Shown: piece by piece, positions 45,099 through 53,933 of the stretch
How the letters are laid out: the number at the start of each line of letters is the position of its first letter
How positions within the stretch are numbered: the stretch's first letter is position 1
Source of the DNA: Pseudomaricurvus alcaniphilus
Lineage (GTDB): Bacteria > Pseudomonadota > Gammaproteobacteria > Pseudomonadales > Cellvibrionaceae
Assembly (NCBI RefSeq): GCF_011440395.1
Contig: NZ_JAAOIX010000001.1
Coordinates: forward strand, 890,680-954,679
Length of the DNA: 64,000 nt
Reading direction: 5' to 3'
Made by a program: the position numbers and the translations under genes
The notes under the pieces: model-generated
What the model was told of the DNA's origin: nothing
Databases searched by the model: none
What the model saw: only the letters and a program-made list of their open reading frames with translations

Positions 45099-46217
45099 AT
45101 GCATACCCTAAACCAGCAAGTTCTCGACCTGGTCGCCAGCCATGGCGAGCAGAACAGAGTCAATCGCCAAGTGTCCACCGAGAGCGTGCAAGCGCTGAAA
45201 GACTGTGGCTTTTACAAAATGTTATTGCCCAAACAGTGGGGCGGCCTGGAGCATACGCCGCAGGAATTTTTTGCCGAACAAATCCTGTTGGCCGAGGCGG
45301 ATATGAGTACCGCCTGGATCAGTGGCATTATCGCCGTGCACGCGTTCCAGATTGCCATCATGGCCGACGAGGCACAACAGGACGTCTACGGCAAGGACCC
45401 CAACACCCTGGTCAGCAGTTCCTACAACCCGGTGGGTGGCAAGGTCACCATCACCGAGGGCGGCTTCAAATTGAGCGGCCGCTGGGGCTGGAGTTCCGGC
45501 TCGGAACACTGCGAGTGGGCCCTGCTGGGCGCAATCGTACACGGCGAGGGCTACCGCACCTTCCTGGTACCGCGCAGCGATTACCGCATTGAAGACACCT
45601 GGCATGTGATGGGTTTGCAGGGTACCGGATCCAATGACATTGTCATCGATGAACCGGTATTCGTGCCCGGCTATCGCACCCACAAGCGCAGCGACGGTTA
45701 TAACTGCGTCAACAACCAGAGCAACCCCATGTACAGCATGCCCTGGGCACAGACGTTTATCCGCGTGGTCAACACCCCGGCCATCGGCGCCCTCAAGAAA
45801 GCGCTGAAACTGTTTATCGAAACCCGCACCGCAGCCGCCAGCACCGACACCACCAAGCTGGCCGCCGATGCGGAAACCCAGACCCGGGTAGCCACGGTGA
45901 AAAACACCATTCACGAAATAGAAAGTATCCTGTTCAACAACTTCAACGAGATGCAAGCCAACAACTGGCGGCCCAGCGTGGACCAGCGCATTCTGTATCG
46001 CTACCAGGCCAGCATTGTGATCGACAAGTGCATCGAGGCAATCGACACCCTGTTCGACGTGGCCGGCGGTCGCTCGGTATTCCTCGGTCACCCGCTGCAG
46101 CAGATCTGGAATGACATCCACATCGCCCGCGCCCACGTGGCCAACAGCCCGGCGGCGTTTGCCCGCAACCTGGGCAGCACCCTGCTGGGACTGGACAACA
46201 CCGATTACTTTATCTAA
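45099..46217 (+). CDS. hsaA: HsaA, 3-HSA hydroxylase (flavin-dependent monooxygenase)
   Basis: 372 residues with the acyl-CoA dehydrogenase-like fold of group D flavin monooxygenases: LKDCGFYKMLLPKQWGGLE, LSGRWGWSSGSEHCEWALLG, and VAGGRSVFLGHPLQQIWNDI near the C-terminus. It hydroxylates 3-HSA to the catechol 3,4-DHSA using reduced flavin from HsaB. GAGAGG lies nine bases before the ATG. Adjacent to hsaB and 13 bp before hsaD. Confidence 0.94.
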   Translation: MHTLNQQVLDLVASHGEQNRVNRQVSTESVQALKDCGFYKMLLPKQWGGLEHTPQEFFAEQILLAEADMSTAWISGIIAVHAFQIAIMADEAQQDVYGKDPNTLVSSSYNPVGGKVTITEGGFKLSGRWGWSSGSEHCEWALLGAIVHGEGYRTFLVPRSDYRIEDTWHVMGLQGTGSNDIVIDEPVFVPGYRTHKRSDGYNCVNNQSNPMYSMPWAQTFIRVVNTPAIGALKKALKLFIETRTAAASTDTTKLAADAETQTRVATVKNTIHEIESILFNNFNEMQANNWRPSVDQRILYRYQASIVIDKCIEAIDTLFDVAGGRSVFLGHPLQQIWNDIHIARAHVANSPAAFARNLGSTLLGLDNTDYFI

Positions 46218-46230
46218 CGGATACGACACC

Positions 46231-47097
46231 ATGAGCAAGCCATTGCCCGAGGGCAAGTACGCCGACTTGAGTGACGGTCTGCGGCTGCACTACCACGACC
46301 TGGCACCCGCCAACGGCCCGGCGTTGGGTAACATTATCCTGATCCAGGGCAGCGGCCCCGGCGCCAGCGGCTGGAGCAATTTCCAGCACAACGCCGACCC
46401 GTTTGCCAGCGCCGGTTACCGGGTGCTGGTCATCGATCTGCCCGGTTATGGATTTACCAGCAAACCCGGGGATGCCATCTACAGTCTCGATTATTTCGTC
46501 GGTTACCTGAAGCAACTGGTCGATCATCTGGCCCTGAAAAACTGTATTTTGGTGGGTAATTCCCTCGGTGGTGCCATTGCCATGGGCTTCGCCCTGGCGC
46601 ACCCGCAACTGGTCAGCCACCTGGTGCTTATGGCGCCGGGCGGCCTGGAAGAGCGCGAAGTGTACTTCGCCACCGAAGGTATCCAGGCGATGGTCAAGTA
46701 CCCGCTGGGCTCACCCGAATTCACCCGGGATGTACTGCGTCAACTGCTGCAACTGCTGGTGTACGACCCAACCCTGGTGACCGAGCAACTGGTGGCCGAG
46801 CGCTGGCAAATATTGCAACTGCAAAACCCCCAGGTACTGGCCACCATGCAGGTGCCTAACCTCAGCGGCCGGCTGCCAGAGTTGCAGTGCCCGGTTCTCG
46901 CTTTCTGGGGGCGCGAGGATAAATTCTGCCCTATTTCCGGCGCCCACACCCTGATCAACAACTGCCGCAACGCGCAGGTCAATATGCTGACCGAATGCGG
47001 TCACTGGGTAATGGTGGAATACGCCGATTATTTCAATCGCCAGTGCCTGGATTTTCTCCAGCACACCCCGGGAGGTCAATCCGGTGTCCACCCTTAA
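46231..47097 (+). CDS. hsaD: HsaD, meta-cleavage product hydrolase (4,9-DSHA hydrolase)
   Basis: 288 residues, alpha/beta hydrolase of the MhpC/BphD type. Catalytic triad S111 (GNSLGG), D230 (WGREDKF) and H258 (ECGHWV); oxyanion region LIQGSGPGASGWSNF. It hydrolyses the C-C bond of the ring-A cleavage product to give HIP (the FadD3 substrate) and 2-hydroxyhexa-2,4-dienoate. The start at 46231 is 13 bp after the hsaA stop; the longer frame would overlap hsaA. Confidence 0.94.
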   Translation: MSKPLPEGKYADLSDGLRLHYHDLAPANGPALGNIILIQGSGPGASGWSNFQHNADPFASAGYRVLVIDLPGYGFTSKPGDAIYSLDYFVGYLKQLVDHLALKNCILVGNSLGGAIAMGFALAHPQLVSHLVLMAPGGLEEREVYFATEGIQAMVKYPLGSPEFTRDVLRQLLQLLVYDPTLVTEQLVAERWQILQLQNPQVLATMQVPNLSGRLPELQCPVLAFWGREDKFCPISGAHTLINNCRNAQVNMLTECGHWVMVEYADYFNRQCLDFLQHTPGGQSGVHP

Positions 47098-47120
47098 ACT
47101 GCGCGTGGTCATGGAAGCGT

Positions 47121-47205
47121 TGGTTCCGGGCGTGCGGCGATTCGGCGCCCGGGATTCCACAGATTGCAAGCACTTACTGGATCCCCGCCTGCGCGGGGAA
47201 GACAA
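47121..47205. repeat. REP-like composite palindromic element, copy 2, inside the hsa operon
   Basis: In the 137-bp hsaD-hsaE gap. It has an outer hairpin CCGGGCG (47126-47132) / CGCCCGG (47146-47152) and the perfect hairpin TCCCCGC-CTGC-GCGGGGA (47182-47199) followed by AGAC. The latter matches the element at 2444-2467. Such hairpins can protect upstream mRNA or attenuate downstream expression, so hsaE-G-F may be made at a different level from hsaC-B-A-D. Confidence 0.85.
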
Positions 47206-47234
47206 CAAACAAGCTTCTGGACAGGTACACTCCA

Positions 47235-48041
47235 ATGGCACTTGATTCCGCCACCATCGAACAGCTCGGCGAACACCTCTACCGCGCCATGCGCTCGGGC
47301 CAGACCTTGCCGCCGCTTACGCAAACCCACCCGGACATCGACATCGACGATGCCTATCATATTTCCCGCGCCATGCTCGCCTGCCGCTTGCAACGCGACG
47401 GCGAACAGGTGGTGGGCAAGAAGATCGGCGTCACTTCGGCCGCAGTGCAGGATATGCTGGGTGTGTTCCAGCCCGACTTCGGTTTTCTCACCGACGCCAT
47501 GGCCTACGCCGACGGCGCCGCCATTGCCGTCGCCGGCAACCTGATCCAGCCCCGCGCCGAGGGCGAGATCGCCTTTCGCCTGAAAGCTGACCTGCGCGGC
47601 CCCGGGATCACCGAGGCCGACGTGCTGGCGGCCACCGAATGCATCATGCCCTGCTTTGAGATTGTCGACTCGCGCATCCACAACTGGCAAATCCGGATCC
47701 AGGATACTGTCGCCGACAACGCCTCCTGCGGCGTCTATGTCCTCGGCGAGCGGGAAATCGACCCCCGCGGCCTCGACCTGGCGCAGCTGCAGATCCAGGT
47801 CTTCAAGAACGGCGAGCCACTGAGCAGCGGCAAGGGTGCCGCGGTACAGGGCAATCCGCTCACCGCCGTCGCCTGGCTGGCCAATACTCTGGGCGCGTTC
47901 GATATTCCGTTCCTCGCCGGCGAGGTGATTCTCTCGGGCTCGCTGGTGCCTCTGGAGCCGGTCAGTGCCGGCGATGAGATGCGCTTGCAGCTCTCCGGCA
48001 GCGGCATTGAAAACTGCGGCGTCAGTTGCCGCTTCGTATAG
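47235..48041 (+). CDS. hsaE: HsaE, 2-hydroxypentadienoate hydratase
   Basis: 268 residues, FAH-fold hydratase of the MhpD/DmpE type: AYHISRAMLACRLQRDGEQV, GKKIGVTSAAVQDMLGV, metal-site acids in RAEGEIAFRLK and CFEIVDSRI. It hydrates 2-hydroxyhexa-2,4-dienoate to 4-hydroxy-2-oxohexanoate. The ATG at 47235 is chosen because the longer upstream frame runs through the REP element. Followed by the dehydrogenase and aldolase genes. Confidence 0.93.
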   Translation: MALDSATIEQLGEHLYRAMRSGQTLPPLTQTHPDIDIDDAYHISRAMLACRLQRDGEQVVGKKIGVTSAAVQDMLGVFQPDFGFLTDAMAYADGAAIAVAGNLIQPRAEGEIAFRLKADLRGPGITEADVLAATECIMPCFEIVDSRIHNWQIRIQDTVADNASCGVYVLGEREIDPRGLDLAQLQIQVFKNGEPLSSGKGAAVQGNPLTAVAWLANTLGAFDIPFLAGEVILSGSLVPLEPVSAGDEMRLQLSGSGIENCGVSCRFV

Positions 48042-48077
48042 CTTAATAACGAAAATCGTTAAACCATTGGAATGACT

Positions 48078-48965
48078 ATGACTCAGAAACTTCGCGCCGC
48101 CATTATCGGCCCCGGCAATATTGGTACTGACCTGTTGATGAAAGCCCTGCGCAGCGACTGGATAGAGCCGGTGTGGATGGTGGGCATCGACGATTCGCCC
48201 GGTATCCAACGAGCTCGGGAAATGGGCCTCAAGGTCTCCACCGACGGTGTCGACGGCCTGCTGCCCCATATTGAGGAGGACAGAATTCAGTTTGCCTTCG
48301 ACGCCACCTCCGCTTATGTACACGCCGAGAACTCGCGCAAGCTGACCAGCAAGGGTGTCATTATGATTGACCTGACCCCCGCGGCCATTGGCCCCTACTG
48401 TATTCCCCCAGTCAACCTGCAGACGCTGCTGGCCGAGGGCGTCAAGGACAACGTCAACATGGTCACCTGTGGCGGCCAGGCCACTATCCCTCTGGTAGCG
48501 GCGGTGAGCCGGGTACAGCACGTGGGTTACGCTGAAATCGTCGCCACCGTAGCCTCGGCCTCAGTGGGCATGGGTACTCGCGACAACATCGACGAATTCA
48601 CCCGCACCACCGCCGCCGCCATTGAGCAAGTCGGCGGCGCCCGTCAAGGCAAAGCGATTATTATCATCAATCCGGCCGAACCCCCCTTGATCATGCGCGA
48701 CACGGTGCATTGCCTGACGGTGGACGAACCGGACCGCGACGCCATTTGCGCCTCGTTCCGCGACATGATTGCCGAGGTGCAGAAGTATGTGCCCGGTTAC
48801 CAGATGCTCAATGAGCCGATGTTTGATGGCAAGCGGGTAACTATCTCAGTGCAGGTTGAAGGTCTGGGGGATTTTCTGCCCAAGTACTCGGGCAACCTGG
48901 ACATTATGACCGCAGCCGCACTGCGAACGGCGGAAATGATGGCCCAGCAACAGGCCGCAAAATGA
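48078..48965 (+). CDS. hsaG: HsaG, acylating aldehyde dehydrogenase (acetaldehyde/propanal, CoA-dependent)
   Basis: 295 residues. NAD-binding [16 protein letters not shown], catalytic cysteine C131 in [12 protein letters not shown] (equivalent to DmpF C132), and [10 protein letters not shown]. It converts the aldehyde from HsaF (propanal in the steroid pathway) to the acyl-CoA and normally forms a channelled complex with the aldolase. ATG 48078 is preferred over 48072 because GGA lies at a workable distance only from the second. Confidence 0.94.
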   Translation: MTQKLRAAIIGPGNIGTDLLMKALRSDWIEPVWMVGIDDSPGIQRAREMGLKVSTDGVDGLLPHIEEDRIQFAFDATSAYVHAENSRKLTSKGVIMIDLTPAAIGPYCIPPVNLQTLLAEGVKDNVNMVTCGGQATIPLVAAVSRVQHVGYAEIVATVASASVGMGTRDNIDEFTRTTAAAIEQVGGARQGKAIIIINPAEPPLIMRDTVHCLTVDEPDRDAICASFRDMIAEVQKYVPGYQMLNEPMFDGKRVTISVQVEGLGDFLPKYSGNLDIMTAAALRTAEMMAQQQAAK

Positions 48966-49017
48966 AGCAACAGGCACTCCTCCTCTCACCAAACATCGGT
49001 TATAAAAGAGTTTGATT

Positions 49018-50034
49018 ATGAACCTTGCTGGCAAAAAAGTAGTTCTGCACGACATGTGCCTGCGCGACGGCATGCACTCCAAACAGCACCAGATTTCCAT
49101 AGCGGAAATGGTCAGTATTTCCGCCGCACTGGACGCCGCCGGGGTACCCCTGATCGAGGTCACCCACGGCGACGGCCTGGGCGGCGCCTCGCTCAATTAC
49201 GGATTTCCGGCCCACAGCGACGAAGAGTACATGACCGCGGTGGTCAACACCGTCAAACAGGCGCGGATTTCGGCCCTGCTGATACCAGGTATTGGCACTG
49301 TCGATCACCTGCGCATGGCCGCCGGCTGCGGCGTCAGCACCATTCGGGTGGCCACCCATTGCACTGAGGCCAATGTCTCTCGCCAGCATATCAACCTGGC
49401 GCGGGAAATGGGCCTGGATACAGTGGGCTTCCTGATGATGGCGCACATGGTCAGCGCGGAGAAGCTGCTGCAACAAGCCAAATTAATGGAATCCTACGGG
49501 GCCAACTGTATCTACTGTACCGATTCCGCCGGCTATATGCTGCCCGATGACGTCAGCGCGCGCATCGGCCTGCTGCGCCGCGAGCTCAAGCCAGAAACCG
49601 ACATTGGCTTCCACGGTCACCACAATATGGCCATGGGTGTGGCCAACTCCCTCGCCGCGCTGGAAGCCGGCGCCATGCGCATCGACGGCTCTGCCGCGGG
49701 CCTGGGTGCCGGTGCCGGCAACACGCCGCTGGAGGTGCTGGCGGCGGTGCTAGAGCGCATGGGTGCCGATACCGGGGTGGACATCTTTAAACTGATGGAC
49801 GCCGCCGAGGAAGCGGTCCTGCCCATCATGGACGAGCCGGTGCGACTGGGCCGCGATGCGCTGGTACTGGGTTACGCCGGCGCCTACTCTTCCTTCCTGC
49901 TGTTTGCCAAGCGCGCCGAGAAGAAGTACGGGGTTCCCTCCTACAAGATCCTGCTGGAAATGGCCCGTCGCAAAACAGTGGGCGGCCAGGAGGACCTGAT
50001 CGAGGACATCGCCATCGAGCTATCTCGCGCCTGA
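49018..50034 (+). CDS. hsaF: HsaF, 4-hydroxy-2-oxovalerate/oxohexanoate aldolase
   Basis: 338 residues, DmpG-type. Metal ligands D17 (LRDGMH), H199 and H201 (GFHGHHNM); catalytic-base region around H20. The C-terminal DmpG communication domain is present ([21 protein letters not shown]). It splits 4-hydroxy-2-oxohexanoate into pyruvate and propanal, passed to HsaG. It ends the hsa run; a small GGGCGG/CCGCCC hairpin follows. Confidence 0.95.
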   Translation: MNLAGKKVVLHDMCLRDGMHSKQHQISIAEMVSISAALDAAGVPLIEVTHGDGLGGASLNYGFPAHSDEEYMTAVVNTVKQARISALLIPGIGTVDHLRMAAGCGVSTIRVATHCTEANVSRQHINLAREMGLDTVGFLMMAHMVSAEKLLQQAKLMESYGANCIYCTDSAGYMLPDDVSARIGLLRRELKPETDIGFHGHHNMAMGVANSLAALEAGAMRIDGSAAGLGAGAGNTPLEVLAAVLERMGADTGVDIFKLMDAAEEAVLPIMDEPVRLGRDALVLGYAGAYSSFLLFAKRAEKKYGVPSYKILLEMARRKTVGGQEDLIEDIAIELSRA

Positions 50035-50043
50035 CTTCACCAC

Positions 50044-50062
50044 GGGCGGCCAGGCTCCGCCC
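50044..50062. terminator. weak hairpin after hsaF
   Basis: GGGCGG (50044-50049) and CCGCCC (50057-50062) with a 7-base loop, 9 bp after the hsaF stop. No T-tract follows, so it is at most a weak or factor-assisted terminator. Confidence 0.35.
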
Positions 50063-50115
50063 CTGTCTCACCGCTGCAGCATCGTCCACCAATATACTTT
50101 GCTCTAGCCTGCGGA

Positions 50116-50129
50116 ACTGTTTAAACGGT
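50116..50129. promoter_or_regulatory. palindrome upstream of the LuxR-type regulator
   Basis: ACTGTTTAAACGGT is a 14-bp palindrome with one mismatched pair, 63 bp upstream of the LuxR-type regulator start. It is a candidate operator for autoregulation. Confidence 0.35.
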
Positions 50130-50191
50130 AGAATAGCTGAATTAGCTCGATTTCAGATATATCGCCATTAAAGCATAAAAGCAGAAGTTGT

Positions 50192-51334
50192 ATGAAAAAG
50201 GACCTGAGTATTGCCGAGTACAGTACCCTGCTCGGCTATCTTTACAGCGGCCACATCGAAGAAGATCCCTACAGCAAATTTCTCGATTTGTTGCGTGACA
50301 TCATGGAGTGCAATTTCGCCTCAATGACCTTGCGGGAACCCATTGGCGACGACGGCGGCCTGTTGTTTATTTCCAGTGAAATGCTGCAGAAAACCTTTGC
50401 CGATGACCACAACCCCTATACCGATCAGTTCTACACTTCCAACCTGATGACCAATTTGCAATGGGGCGAAGTGCAGACCCTGGACCAGTGCACCTCCTAC
50501 TCGTCGCTGGAATCTACCGACCTGTACAAGATCTGCATGCAACCGATTAACATCTATCACATGCTGGGTGTGGACCTGCGCAATGCCAACGGCCAGCGCT
50601 TCAGCGTGCGGCTCTGCCGGCCTAAAGAAGCCAGCAATTTTTCCGAGTCGGAAAAAGAGTTTTTCCAGCAACTCGGTTCCCATATCCAGCGCGCAGTGGC
50701 CAGCGGCATGCAACTGATCCAGCTGGACTCAGAGCGCAAGCTATTTGCGAAAACCATTTCCGGCCGCTCCATTGGCACCATCACCCTGGATGAACACGGC
50801 AAGATTATCAACTGCAACCTGGCGGCGGATGAAATGATCCGCAGCAAGGACGGTATCGGCATCCTCAACGAGCATATCTACCCCCAGAACAACTCCGCCC
50901 GGGAACGCTTGAATAGTTATATCAAGGAAGTGATTACGGCCCAGCGCAAACAGGAGCCACCGCCCATGCACGCCATGGTAGTGGAACGACTGTCCGGCAA
51001 AGCCAGCTATGAATTATTGATCAAACCAATCTCTGTTGAAAAAACCGTGGAGTCGACCAAGACACCGCACATCATGGTCTTTATCAGTGATCCTGAAAAA
51101 AAGCATGATATCGATATTAAAATGCTGATGTCGCTGTACTACCTGACACCGGCGGAAGCCTCACTGGCCAAGAACCTGGCTGCCGGCTACAGCCTCGACC
51201 AGAGCGCCGCCAATCTCGGCATTGCGCGCAATACCGCCCGCGCCCAATTGCGTTCCATTTTTTCCAAAACCGGGGTCACCCAGCAATCCATGCTGGTCAG
51301 CCTGATCCTGAAAAGCCTGGCGACCTTTTCCTGA
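50192..51334 (+). CDS. LuxR-type regulator, TeiR-like (candidate steroid-pathway activator)
   Basis: 380 residues. The C-terminal ~65 residues are a LuxR helix-turn-helix: LTPAEASLAKNLAAGYSLDQ, then AANLGIARNTARAQLRSIFSKTG. The N-terminal 300 residues hold a PAS/GAF-like sensory region (ISGRSIGTITLDEHGKIINC). There is no response-regulator receiver domain. This size and layout are those of TeiR/TesR, the LuxR-type activator of testosterone catabolism in Comamonas. Its place immediately after hsaF and facing a 3beta/17beta-HSD gene supports control of the steroid cluster. No TetR-type KstR is seen in the window. Confidence 0.82.
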   Translation: MKKDLSIAEYSTLLGYLYSGHIEEDPYSKFLDLLRDIMECNFASMTLREPIGDDGGLLFISSEMLQKTFADDHNPYTDQFYTSNLMTNLQWGEVQTLDQCTSYSSLESTDLYKICMQPINIYHMLGVDLRNANGQRFSVRLCRPKEASNFSESEKEFFQQLGSHIQRAVASGMQLIQLDSERKLFAKTISGRSIGTITLDEHGKIINCNLAADEMIRSKDGIGILNEHIYPQNNSARERLNSYIKEVITAQRKQEPPPMHAMVVERLSGKASYELLIKPISVEKTVESTKTPHIMVFISDPEKKHDIDIKMLMSLYYLTPAEASLAKNLAAGYSLDQSAANLGIARNTARAQLRSIFSKTGVTQQSMLVSLILKSLATFS

Positions 51335-51341
51335 ATCCCGC

Positions 51342-52106
51342 TCAAAGATACGGCGGGGTGATGGTAGCGCCGCCGTCCAGGCTTATGGTGGCGCCATTGA
51401 TGTGGCGCGACTCGTCCGAAGCCAAAAACAATACAGTGTTGGCAACGTCTTCGGGGCTACAAACAAAGGGCTTGACCCGGTCGCTATCGGCCAGCTGCCG
51501 GCCACCCGCCTGAGCCGCAATTTCCATGGTCATGGGCGTGGCAATGGAATCGGGGTGCAGCGAATTGCAGCGCACCCCCTTGCCGCGCTGGTTGCAGTAC
51601 ACTGCCACCGACTGGGTAAAACCGCGCACCGCTGCCTTGCTGGCACTGTAGGCGGCAAACTGCGGCAAACCAAACAGCGCCGAAGACGAGGACATATTGA
51701 TAATCGACCCTCCGCCTGTCTGTTCCAGCAGTGGTAAACAGTGCTGCACCCCGAGAAAGACACTCTCGGTATTGATGCTGAACACCCGCCGCCAACCCGC
51801 TAAAGTCTCCTCCGTCACATCCGCCAACTGCAGTATGGCGGCGTTATTGACCAGGATATCCAGCCGCCCATAGTCTTTTTCAATCAGCGCTACTATCTGC
51901 TTCCACTGATTTTCACTGCTGACATCCTGGGGTATGAACCGCGCCCGCTCGCCAATCTCCTGCGCCACAGCTTCACCTTCGCGGGCATTGATGTCCGTTA
52001 ATATCACCTGCGCACCTTCGGTCGCCAGGCGAATGGCATCGGCCCTGCCCACACCCCGACCGGCGCCGGTCACCAGCGCCACTTTGTTTTCCAGTCGCAA
52101 TGACAT
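51342..52106 (-). CDS. 3beta/17beta-hydroxysteroid dehydrogenase (SDR)
   Basis: 254 residues, exactly the length of Comamonas 3beta/17beta-HSD. TGAGRGVG (13-20), NNAA (87-90), catalytic serine cluster (139-142), Y153 and K157 in YSASKAAV. The INTESVFLGVQ segment and the substrate-loop pattern SLHPDSIATPM closely recall the Comamonas enzyme (INTESVF; SIHPDGIYTPM). It would oxidise 3beta- or 17beta-hydroxyls to ketones at pathway entry, feeding KstD. It converges on the LuxR-type regulator with only 7 bp between stops. Confidence 0.85.
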   Translation of the reverse strand: MSLRLENKVALVTGAGRGVGRADAIRLATEGAQVILTDINAREGEAVAQEIGERARFIPQDVSSENQWKQIVALIEKDYGRLDILVNNAAILQLADVTEETLAGWRRVFSINTESVFLGVQHCLPLLEQTGGGSIINMSSSSALFGLPQFAAYSASKAAVRGFTQSVAVYCNQRGKGVRCNSLHPDSIATPMTMEIAAQAGGRQLADSDRVKPFVCSPEDVANTVLFLASDESRHINGATISLDGGATITPPYL

Positions 52107-52138
52107 GGGCTATCCTCCGTTATGTATCTGCTGTTAAT

Positions 52139-53623
52139 TCAAATCCGTGGTTTTTTAACTGCGCCTCTTGCGACGCCGGGATGATTGCCGTAGCCGTGTC
52201 CCATTTGTTCGTCCAGATCCACCAGTACCTTATCCAGCACCACACTAATCCTGGTGCTGGTGCGGATACGGCCCATATTGCGCCACGCCGCCAGCTCCCC
52301 TTGCCGCAGCAACTGCAACAATTCCTCTGGCTCGAGCCGGCTGGTGAGTTTGCTCAACTTTATATTTTCAAAGCGCGGTAGCAGCGCAACATCCACGCTG
52401 TAATCCTGTTTGAACACCGAGTGCGCCATGTTGGTATAGAGGCTGAGCCGGGGAAAGCCCTTGCCGTACTTCTGCACCAGGTTGTTGAGGTGTTTAACCG
52501 AATAGGTCAGGCCCTGATGGCCGAAGACTTTGGCCCGGTCGCGCAGACTGCTGCTCTCGCGCACGCTATCGTTGGCCAACGGAACTATGGGATTGATGAG
52601 GCTGCCGATGTAGTAGTTGACGCCGTACAACCGCGCCAGCCGCTTGGCCGGCAAATCGTCGCTGACCGAGCCGTCGACCCAGCGCCTCTGCGGCAGGTAA
52701 GTTTGCCGATTGCCATAGACATTCTTCGCCTGCAGGGTCACCGGCGGGTAGACACCCGGCACCGCGCAGGAGGCCCTGACCGCATCGCGAATAAACACGT
52801 TGGGCGAGGTAATGGCATTCAGCAGCCTGGATGACTGGTGCAACTCTGCCGGCGCCACGGAAATATTGATGCAGTAACCAGTCAGCTCGAACGCCTCCTG
52901 GAAGGTCAAATCCGGAATGATACGGCTGAAAGAGGCTTCCACATCGGCGGTCTTGAATTTGGTAACGTCCTGCTCCCTGAGGCGTTCACTCTCGGCAATC
53001 AAATTATCCGGATGCACGTAAGCGCGAAACTCTTCCGCGCTGCGGGTGCCCAAAATGGCCGAGACCACCGAGCCGGCACTGGAGCCGGACAGCACTTTGG
53101 GCAACAGCTGTTGCTCCTCCAGGGCCTTGATAACCCCCAGGTGAAAATGACCCAGTGACCCACCACCACTGAGCATCAGCGCAGGCCGACCGAAACACAG
53201 GCTGGCGCGGTGAAAAAAATCGTACTTTGCTTCCAGGCTGATATTGTCGGTACTGGTATTGGCGATATGCTCGAGACTGTCGGCGATTTCCCGCACGTAC
53301 TCCTCGACCAGGTATTTGGTACCCAGCAACGAGCGCTGGTGCAAGCTGGAGCGCCCCATGCCACCCATGTTGCCGTGAATACCCTCGTTGAGAATATACA
53401 GCAGGGCATGATCATCGCCCTGGGCGCGATACTCCCGCAAGCGATCCAACCGATGGCGGATCTGGCGATGATCGTAGAGATCCGTGTCTTCCCGCTCACG
53501 CCATTCCTGCGCCCCGGAGAGCTCGTCATACACCTGGGCGGCCGCGCACCATTCCTCATAACTTTCGGCGCTGGCCAGGCTGGATTGCTGATTTTTCAAC
53601 TTCCTGATTCGATTGAATCTCAT
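52139..53623 (-). CDS. patatin-like phospholipase / triacylglycerol lipase with DUF3336 N-terminus
   Basis: 494 residues. The N-terminal ~140 residues are the DUF3336-type region found in yeast Tgl3 and plant SDP1 lipases. The patatin domain then has GGGSLGHFHLG (153-163), nucleophile S182 in GSSAGS, and the catalytic Asp in VDGSVSDDLP (near 319). It hydrolyses storage triacylglycerols, steryl esters or phospholipids. It is divergent from the WS/DGAT acyltransferase, so a synthesis/mobilisation pair for neutral lipids is likely. Confidence 0.9.
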   Translation of the reverse strand: MRFNRIRKLKNQQSSLASAESYEEWCAAAQVYDELSGAQEWREREDTDLYDHRQIRHRLDRLREYRAQGDDHALLYILNEGIHGNMGGMGRSSLHQRSLLGTKYLVEEYVREIADSLEHIANTSTDNISLEAKYDFFHRASLCFGRPALMLSGGGSLGHFHLGVIKALEEQQLLPKVLSGSSAGSVVSAILGTRSAEEFRAYVHPDNLIAESERLREQDVTKFKTADVEASFSRIIPDLTFQEAFELTGYCINISVAPAELHQSSRLLNAITSPNVFIRDAVRASCAVPGVYPPVTLQAKNVYGNRQTYLPQRRWVDGSVSDDLPAKRLARLYGVNYYIGSLINPIVPLANDSVRESSSLRDRAKVFGHQGLTYSVKHLNNLVQKYGKGFPRLSLYTNMAHSVFKQDYSVDVALLPRFENIKLSKLTSRLEPEELLQLLRQGELAAWRNMGRIRTSTRISVVLDKVLVDLDEQMGHGYGNHPGVARGAVKKPRI

Positions 53624-53699
53624 TTATTTCGCCTTGCAAAAAAGGATCGCAGTTCGGGCCTCTTCCAGTCCTTTATCGGTCATAAGCCCTGAACCATAC

Positions 53700-53721
53700 A
53701 AGCGCGTAGCTTAACGCGCTT
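53700..53721. promoter_or_regulatory. perfect 8-bp inverted repeat between patatin and WS/DGAT genes
   Basis: AAGCGCGT-AGCTTA-ACGCGCTT. It lies in the 310-bp divergent region, 77 bp upstream of the patatin start. It is a candidate operator or hairpin. Nothing else gene-like is seen in the region. Confidence 0.5.
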
Positions 53722-53933
53722 TCACCAGCTTGCGGCAACGGCCTGATAGTCCGGACGGACCAATAAATTTGACTCCGGTTGCCCTACACTTTCCTTCTGT
53801 ATTTGCGCCTGCTCAATTTTCGCAAGCAGTGCGGCCGGCACCATGCGGCAACTTTTCAGCGGAATAGCGCCGGCGGAGTAGAGCCACACTGCTGTTCTGC
53901 AATATAAATTGCATATTTTCGGGGACATAACCT

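Noticed and set aside
46995-47234. N-terminal extension of HsaE
   Set aside because: It would translate the end of hsaD in another frame and the REP palindrome; the conserved hydratase starts at 47235.
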